From contig DASXSB010000072.1 in the NCBI GenBank assembly GCA_036506275.1, forward strand, positions 1-19,104: a stretch of 19,104 nucleotides of DNA. Reading direction: 5' to 3'. Positions 14,618 through 19,104 of this stretch are shown here, piece by piece. The translations under genes and the position numbers were made by a program. The first letter of the stretch is position 1. Each line of letters starts with the position of its first letter. Source of the DNA: DASXSB01 sp036506275. GTDB lineage: Bacteria > Methylomirabilota > Methylomirabilia > Rokubacteriales > CSP1-6. Below the pieces are notes generated by a model. The model had not been told where the DNA came from. It saw only the letters and a program-made list of their open reading frames with translations, and searched no databases.

Positions 14618-15486
14618 TGGTCGCGGGGCTCGTCGCGGATGAACCGCCCGGAGCGGAGGTCCGCCAGCGTTTGCTCGATCTCGGCGCGGGTGTTCATGAC
14701 GAAGGGCCCGTAGCGCGCGATGGGCTCGTGCAGCGGCCGCGCCGCCGCCAGCAGAAACCGGCCGCCGTCCCCCCGTGCCGCCGCTTCCACCACGTCGCCG
14801 TCACCGAAGACGACGAGCGCCGGCGCCGACACCGCGGTGCCATCGGGCCCGAAGGCGACTTCGCCGTGATCGACGTACGCGAACGCGCTGTGGCCGCGCG
14901 GCACCTCTTCCCGGAACGTGGCTCCCGCCGGCAGCGTCACGTCGACGAACTTCGGTGCCACCGCCAGCCCTTCCACCGGTCCCACCGAGCGACCGCCGGC
15001 CGCCTCCCCCGCGATCACGCGGATGCGCGCGCCCGTATCGATCTCGGTCTCCGAGAGATTGCTCGCGCCCAGATCCCTGTACTTCGGCCGCGTCATCTTC
15101 TCGCGCGCGGGCAGGTTGAGCCAGAGCTGGAGGCCGCCGATGCCTTCCGGACGCACCTGCGGCATCTCCTCGTGGAGGATGCCGCTTCCCGAGGTCATCC
15201 ACTGGATGTCGCCGGCGCCGATGGTGCCGCGATGGCCGAGGGAATCGCCGTGCTGGATCTCGCCCTTCCTCACGATGGTCACCGTCTCGATGCCACGGTG
15301 CGGGTGATACGGAAAGCCCGCCTCGTAGTCCGACGGGCGCACGGACTCGAAATGGTCGAGCAGCAAGAACGGGTCGAGGTGGTCGAGCTTCCTGGTGCCG
15401 ATGCTTCGGCGCAGGTGCACACCCGCGCCTTCGACGACCGGCTCCGGCGTGACGACCTGGACCACGGCGCGCGAGGACAGGCTCAT
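14614..15486 (-). CDS. Pirin family protein
   Basis: A 290-aa bicupin of the pirin family. The metal site of the N-terminal cupin is intact: H61 and H63 in FPYHPHRGIETVT, and H105 and E107 in SGSGILHEEMP. The C-terminal pirin domain includes FVDVTLPAG and ends with a PFVMNT block before the tail. Pirins bind iron; some have quercetinase activity and others modulate partner enzymes, so the exact role is open. The ATG at 15486 overlaps the stop of the 137-aa gene (ATGA), and its stop overlaps the DUF5996 start. This supports one transcript for all three. Confidence 0.93.
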   Translation of the reverse strand: MSLSSRAVVQVVTPEPVVEGAGVHLRRSIGTRKLDHLDPFLLLDHFESVRPSDYEAGFPYHPHRGIETVTIVRKGEIQHGDSLGHRGTIGAGDIQWMTSGSGILHEEMPQVRPEGIGGLQLWLNLPAREKMTRPKYRDLGASNLSETEIDTGARIRVIAGEAAGGRSVGPVEGLAVAPKFVDVTLPAGATFREEVPRGHSAFAYVDHGEVAFGPDGTAVSAPALVVFGDGDVVEAAARGDGGRFLLAAARPLHEPIARYGPFVMNTRAEIEQTLADLRSGRFIRDEPRDQ

Positions 15487-15896
15487 GGTCGGGCTCCTTG
15501 ATCTGTGCGAGAGCGGGACGGCTGGAGGACCTTGACGACGTCGGCGTGCGCCATCACGACCTCCGGCGACTCCTGCAGCGCCGCGTGGTATCTCCGCTCG
15601 AAGGGACCGCTACCGCCCGATCGCAACAGGCCGGAGGTTTCCCGGAAGAATCCGTCGACGTCGAGGGGGGCGGCGTCGGGGTCTTCGTCGAGCGCTTCGT
15701 CGATCCGGGCCATCACGCCGGACAGCGACCGCAGCCATACGAACTGCTCGTGATGGAGCAGCAGCTCGAGCAGCTCGCCCGAGCGGACCTGGCCGTGCGC
15801 GCCCTCGTAGGCCGCGCGCTCGAAGTCGAGCAGCGTCTTGTGAAGGCGCACGAGCCGCGCGTTCAGCTCCCGCAGGCGTCCGCGCCCCTGTTCCAT
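15483..15896 (-). CDS. Conserved-looking helical protein of unknown function
   Basis: The 137-aa product is not assigned to a family I can name. It is predicted all-helical: an N-terminal helix rich in Leu, Arg and His (ELNARLVRLHKTLLDFERAAYE), a LLELLLHHEQFVWLRSLSGVMARIDEAL core, and a C-terminal FERRYHAALQESPEVVMAHADV segment. There is no signal peptide, membrane span or Cys. Paired His residues occur, but not in a recognised metal motif. Start at ATG 15896 is supported by AGGAG about 6 bases upstream. It is the first gene of the pirin/DUF5996 operon, with a 4-base overlap to pirin. Confidence 0.7.
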   Translation of the reverse strand: MEQGRGRLRELNARLVRLHKTLLDFERAAYEGAHGQVRSGELLELLLHHEQFVWLRSLSGVMARIDEALDEDPDAAPLDVDGFFRETSGLLRSGGSGPFERRYHAALQESPEVVMAHADVVKVLQPSRSRTDQGARP

Positions 15897-15970
15897 GTCA
15901 ATCTCCTACGGTACTCCTCCCGTCCACGACCGCGCGCGCCGGCGTCCGCGCGCTCGACCACGTCGCGATC

Positions 15971-15994
15971 GAAAAGCCCCGGTGTTCGCCGGAG
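15971..15994 (-). terminator. Intrinsic terminator after the MFS carrier gene
   Basis: On the minus strand, immediately after the stop codon at 15997-15995, CTCCGG (15994-15989) pairs with CCGGGG (15982-15977) around a 6-base loop. C and then TTTT (15975-15972) follow. The stem is GC-rich with one G-T pair; the T run is short, so termination may be partial. Confidence 0.5.
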
Positions 15995-17311
15995 TCAGAG
16001 CGGGGAGGGCGAGGTCGCGACGGTGCGCGGAGATCCAGTCGTTTCCGGGGCAACGGTCTGGCGTGCGGCGAGCCGTTCCTGGCGGCGGCCCAGCCAGAGC
16101 GCATTGACGAGCCAGAGGGCCGCGAGCGGGATCGCCGCGAACGACACCTGCGCCACCCCGAGCCCGAGCGCGCGCAGCAGCGTGACCGACCACGCGCCGA
16201 CCTGGTCGCCCGTGCGGTAGACCACGGTGTCGATCAGGCTCTTGGCCTTGTAGCGGTCCTCCCGCGAGGCGACGGTGTAGAGCAGCTCGCGCGCGGGCCT
16301 CGCCACCGCGTAGTCGGCGGCGCGGCGCACCACTTGAAAGGCCGCCACCGCCATGAGCGTGGGCACCGCGGCGAGGGCGCCGAAGCCGACGATGGTCAAC
16401 GCCGGCAACACGCCGAGAGTGAGCGCGACGCCGAGCGCCATCACGATGCGCGCGGTCAGCAGGAGCTGCACCACCAGCGTCAGCACGTTGACGAGCAGAT
16501 CGACGGTGGCGAAGAACGCGGTTTGCGCTCCACGATCGCGAAACGCCCCGCTCACGATCGCCGCCTGCTGAAAATAGAGAAAGGTCGACGTGATGGAGAA
16601 CAGCAACAGGAAGACGGCGACGTTGAGCAGGTACGGCGACCTCACGATGTGGGTGATGCCGGCGAGAACGCCGCCGCCGATGGGCGCCTCCGCACCGGCG
16701 GCGAGCGATCGTGGACGGAGCGCCTCCGACAAGCGGGAGAGGCGACCGGCGCTGAACGCCGCCACCTCGAGGAGGAGCGCCGCCCCCACGAGCAGGACCA
16801 TGGGCGGCACGTGCCGCGCCAGCGACGCCGTCACCGCGGAGCCGACGATGGCGCCCAGCGTGGCCCCGGCCGCGATGAGACCGAACAGCCGCTTGCCCTG
16901 CTCAGGACTGAACACGTCCACGTTGAGCTGCCAGAAGGTGGAGACGACGAAGAGGTTGAAGCTCGACGCCCAGATGAAGAAGATCCGCCCCACCCACACG
17001 GTCTGCGCGTCCGCGACGTGGAAGAGGACGGCGAAGAGCAGGATGTTGACGACGAAGAAGTGGTAGGTGATGGCGATGAAGCGCTGGCGCGGCAGCCGCT
17101 TCACGAGGTACGCGAACGGAATGTTCAGCAGCAGCATGGCGACGAGGGTGCCGGTGAACAGCCACTGGAGGTTCTGGACGCCGCCCGCCACGCCCGCCTG
17201 GTCGCGGATCGGCCGCATGATGTAGTACGACGACAGGATCGAGAAGATGTCGAGCCAGCACCAGGCCACCACCGCCACCTCGCGCGGCCGGACGTCGAAG
17301 AGCCGGATCAA
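15995..17311 (-). CDS. MFS-type transporter related to nucleotide (ATP/ADP) translocases
   Basis: A 438-aa inner-membrane protein with about 12 hydrophobic spans. Signature pieces resemble the NTP/ADP-ATP translocase-like branch found in free-living bacteria: N-terminal RLFDVRPREVAVV, YYIMRPIRDQAG at the first span, and near the C-terminus RYKAKSLIDTVVYRTGDQVGAWS. Free-living homologues are not proven nucleotide exchangers, so the substrate is unknown. The start is a TTG at 17311, the only upstream start available in frame, 7 bases after the stop of the F420-reductase-like gene; no clear ribosome-binding site is seen. The two genes probably form an operon, ended by the terminator just downstream. 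Confidence 0.75.
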   Translation of the reverse strand: MIRLFDVRPREVAVVAWCWLDIFSILSSYYIMRPIRDQAGVAGGVQNLQWLFTGTLVAMLLLNIPFAYLVKRLPRQRFIAITYHFFVVNILLFAVLFHVADAQTVWVGRIFFIWASSFNLFVVSTFWQLNVDVFSPEQGKRLFGLIAAGATLGAIVGSAVTASLARHVPPMVLLVGAALLLEVAAFSAGRLSRLSEALRPRSLAAGAEAPIGGGVLAGITHIVRSPYLLNVAVFLLLFSITSTFLYFQQAAIVSGAFRDRGAQTAFFATVDLLVNVLTLVVQLLLTARIVMALGVALTLGVLPALTIVGFGALAAVPTLMAVAAFQVVRRAADYAVARPARELLYTVASREDRYKAKSLIDTVVYRTGDQVGAWSVTLLRALGLGVAQVSFAAIPLAALWLVNALWLGRRQERLAARQTVAPETTGSPRTVATSPSPL

Positions 17312-17318
17312 GCGGAAG

Positions 17319-18080
17319 TCAGCGGAGGCCGCCGGCGATCTGTCGGAGCTCGGCCGGGCTGTGCTCGCCTCCCAGCGGCGTTCCCGGCACCAGGTACTTG
17401 CCCATCGCCAGTCCGCCCACGAGCACGGGCTCGAAACCGATCTCGCGAATCAGCGTCTCCGCGACCGCGATCGCCTTCGGATCGTCCCCCGCGATCGGAA
17501 CCCCGACCGGATCGCCCGCGCGATGCGCGATCACGGGGAGGCGCGAGTAGCTGATCGCGTTGAACGCGCGCACGATGCGGGCACCCGGCAGCAGCTTGGC
17601 CGTCATGACCCCCGCTCCGCCCTGATCGTTGACTCCTTTGACGAAGTCCTCGCCATCGCGGCGCGGGATGGGATTGCTCACGTCGAGCACGAGCACTTTC
17701 GTGGCGAGCGCGCGCGCGTGCGCCTTGCCGATGTCCTCGATCGCCGGGTACGGCACCACGAGCGCCACCACGTCGCCGAACGCCACCGCCTGCTCCACCG
17801 TGCCCGCCTGCGCGAGCGGCCCCAGCCCCGCCACCAGATCCTTCAAGCGGTCGGGATTCCGAGACGAGAACATCACCGGGTGGCCGGCCTTCACGAACAG
17901 CGTCCCCAGCGCCCCGCCCTCGCGCCCCGCGCCGATCATCCCGATCTTGAGCGGGGTGCCGCCGGGCGTCTGCGCCGCCGCCATCCGCGGCGCGGTGACG
18001 AGGGCGGCGAGGGTCAAGCTGTTGCCGGCGATGCGGAGGAACTCCCGGCGATCACAGTGCGCGGCGTGGCTCGTCGTCAT
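17319..18080 (-). CDS. Tat-exported NADPH-dependent F420 reductase-like oxidoreductase
   Basis: A 253-aa protein with a twin-arginine signal (R11-R12 in DRREFLRIAGN, hydrophobic run, likely cut near AAAQ at 37) followed by a Rossmann NAD(P)-binding fold (GMIGAGREGGALG with G50-x-G52-x-x-G55). SSRNP after the second strand suits NADP binding. The rest resembles F420-dependent NADP reductase or prokaryotic NAD-binding-domain proteins (DVSNPI, VRAFNAISY, GFEPVLVGGL). The ATG at 18080 has AAGGAG about 6 bases upstream, and this site lies in a 17-bp tandem duplication. Cytosolic reductases of this kind are not usually exported, so the substrate and cofactor source in the periplasm are unknown. It is co-directional with the MFS carrier. 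Confidence 0.82.
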   Translation of the reverse strand: MTTSHAAHCDRREFLRIAGNSLTLAALVTAPRMAAAQTPGGTPLKIGMIGAGREGGALGTLFVKAGHPVMFSSRNPDRLKDLVAGLGPLAQAGTVEQAVAFGDVVALVVPYPAIEDIGKAHARALATKVLVLDVSNPIPRRDGEDFVKGVNDQGGAGVMTAKLLPGARIVRAFNAISYSRLPVIAHRAGDPVGVPIAGDDPKAIAVAETLIREIGFEPVLVGGLAMGKYLVPGTPLGGEHSPAELRQIAGGLR

Positions 18081-18112
18081 GGACGCTCCTTGTGAATGGA
18101 CGCTCCTTGTGA
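18079..18112 (-). repeat. 17-bp perfect tandem duplication of the ribosome-binding site
   Basis: The unit ATGGACGCTCCTTGTGA (plus-strand reading) occurs twice head to tail at 18079-18095 and 18096-18112. On the minus strand each copy carries AAGGAG, so the F420-reductase-like gene has two identical Shine-Dalgarno sequences. Only the proximal one is followed by a usable ATG. Confidence 0.8.
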
Positions 18113-18202
18113 ACGGTCACCGGCTCCGGACGGGCCCAGGCTACACCGGAAGTCGAGGGTCCAGGCCTCCTGGCCGGCGACTCAGGAACGGCCGGCGCTC
18201 GT

Positions 18203-18232
18203 TTGACACGCATCGTGGCGTTGCGCTACCTT
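18203..18232 (+). promoter_or_regulatory. Candidate sigma-70 promoter for the MBL-fold hydrolase gene
   Basis: A perfect TTGACA (18203-18208) is followed by an 18-base spacer and TACCTT (18227-18232), a weak -10 (3 of 6). Initiation near 18239 would give an untranslated leader of about 75 bases containing a small CTTCC-GGA-GGAAG hairpin. The -35 is convincing; the -10 is not. Confidence 0.4.
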
Positions 18233-18315
18233 CAGGCTTCCGGAGGAAGGGGGAGGTTCCGCCGGGATGCGTCGGACCGCTCGCTGAGCCGCATCTCTTG
18301 CTGAGGAGAGGCGTT

Positions 18316-19104
18316 ATGAGAAAGTTGGCTCTCGCCACCGTCGCCCTGAGCTTGCTGTGTCTCGTTCCCGTCGCCGCCTCGGCGCAAGTGAAAGGGGTGT
18401 ACTGGACCACCAGCGGGATGTTCGGCCCCTTCAACATGCAGGAGCTGGTACCGTCGCTCCCGAAAGAAAAGGCGCGCGAGATCACCATCCCCGTCAACAT
18501 GTGGGTAATCGATCATCCGAAGGGGCTGGTCGTCTTCGACACCGGCAACAACGTCGCGATCTCCGACGGGAAGTGCAAGTCGCACTGGCCGGCCGGCTTC
18601 TGCGACCAGCTCAAGCCGAGCCAGAAGCGCGACGACGTCATCGACATGCAGCTGAAGAAGCTCGGCTTCCAGCCGGAACAGGTGAAGGCCGTCATCACCT
18701 CGCACGCGCATCTCGACCACATCGGGAACATCAAGCTCTTTCCGAACGCGGTCCACGTGATCCAGAAGAAGGAGCTGTACCAAGCGTGGTGGCCCGAGAA
18801 ATTCCAGGGACGTACCCCGGGTAGCGGCGCCTTCGTGCTGGGCGACTTCGATGGGCCCGCCCGTGACTTCAACTACCTCGAGCTCGAGGGCGACCACGAC
18901 CTCTTCGGGGACGGCAGCGTGGTGATCCTGAGCACGCCCGGGCACACCCTCGGCCACCAGTCGGTGAAGGTGAAGCTTGCGAGCGGCAAGACCATCGTCA
19001 TGGCCCAGGACGCGATCTGGTTCAAAGAGAACATGGAAGGCTATCCGGCGGGTCTGAACTACAGCGTCAAGGACTACAACAACTCCATCCAGCGGCTGAA
19101 GATG
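18316..19104 (+). CDS. Exported metallo-beta-lactamase-fold hydrolase, AHL-lactonase-like (partial, 3' end outside window)
   Basis: The frame opens at ATG 18316 behind GAGGAGAGG and has 263 codons before the right edge. A Sec signal peptide (MRKLALATVALSLLCLVPVA, cut near ASA-Q24) directs it to the periplasm. The metallo-beta-lactamase fold is shown by VFDTG (74-78), the zinc motif H130-x-H132-x-D134-H135 (SHAHLDHIGN), H210 (TPGHTLGH) and D232 (AQDA). The subfamily looks like N-acyl-homoserine-lactone lactonases, which open lactone rings, but many exported relatives are uncharacterised and the true substrate is unknown. It is divergent from the F420-reductase-like gene across a 235-base gap. 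The C-terminal end and last zinc ligand are not in the window. Confidence 0.88.
   Translation, partial: MRKLALATVALSLLCLVPVAASAQVKGVYWTTSGMFGPFNMQELVPSLPKEKAREITIPVNMWVIDHPKGLVVFDTGNNVAISDGKCKSHWPAGFCDQLKPSQKRDDVIDMQLKKLGFQPEQVKAVITSHAHLDHIGNIKLFPNAVHVIQKKELYQAWWPEKFQGRTPGSGAFVLGDFDGPARDFNYLELEGDHDLFGDGSVVILSTPGHTLGHQSVKVKLASGKTIVMAQDAIWFKENMEGYPAGLNYSVKDYNNSIQRLKM

Noticed and set aside
18161..18173. CCAGG/CCTGG hairpin in the divergent gap upstream of the F420-reductase-like gene
   Set aside because: Short, lacks a T tract, and lies between two divergent starts where a terminator is not expected; no operator family recognised.

Overview
The window is uniformly high-GC DNA packed with short-spaced, often overlapping genes. 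A TonB-dependent receptor and other exported proteins indicate a Gram-negative cell envelope. The mix of a cbb3-type oxidase, a luciferase-like (LLM) flavin oxidoreductase, an F420-reductase-like protein and metallo-beta-lactamase-fold proteins fits an uncultured soil or sediment lineage such as Rokubacteria/Methylomirabilota. That placement is inference only; no marker gene in the window proves it. I saw no tRNA, rRNA, CRISPR array, transposase or phage gene, and no gene-free stretch longer than 300 bases.

Layout. (1) 1-2089, minus: a single open frame fusing ATP sulfurylase to a siroheme nitrite/sulfite reductase through an Ala/Pro linker; it runs off the left edge and has a strong promoter almost touching its ATG. 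(2) 2192-3487, minus: homogentisate 1,2-dioxygenase family protein, divergent from (3) a TonB-dependent receptor (3571-5769, plus). (4) 5766-7318, minus: a CDP-alcohol phosphatidyltransferase overlapping a predicted outer-membrane/transporter protein; the receptor and this unit end on one shared CTAG. (5) 7424-7828, plus: a stand-alone response-regulator receiver.

(6) 8033-13622, plus: an unusual cbb3-type terminal oxidase operon. It holds ccoN; a CcoO extended by two further cytochrome c domains (three CxxCH in all); a ccoS-like gene; a 69-aa single-span protein that may stand in for the CcoP membrane anchor; two membrane microproteins of 35 and 30 aa; the assembly factor ctaG; and an LLM-class flavin oxidoreductase. 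From ccoO onward the genes abut or overlap, many as ATGA, TGATG or TAGTG, so the block is probably one translationally coupled unit. No conventional diheme CcoP is present in this block.

(7) 13679-15896, minus: three overlapping genes (unknown 137-aa protein, pirin, DUF5996). (8) 15995-18080, minus: a Tat-exported F420-dependent NADP reductase-like protein followed by an MFS/nucleotide-translocase-like carrier, with an intrinsic terminator after the carrier. (9) 18316 to the right edge, plus: an exported metallo-beta-lactamase-fold hydrolase resembling AHL lactonases, incomplete.

The most novel parts are the Sat-sulfite reductase fusion and the rearranged cbb3 operon with its chain of microproteins.
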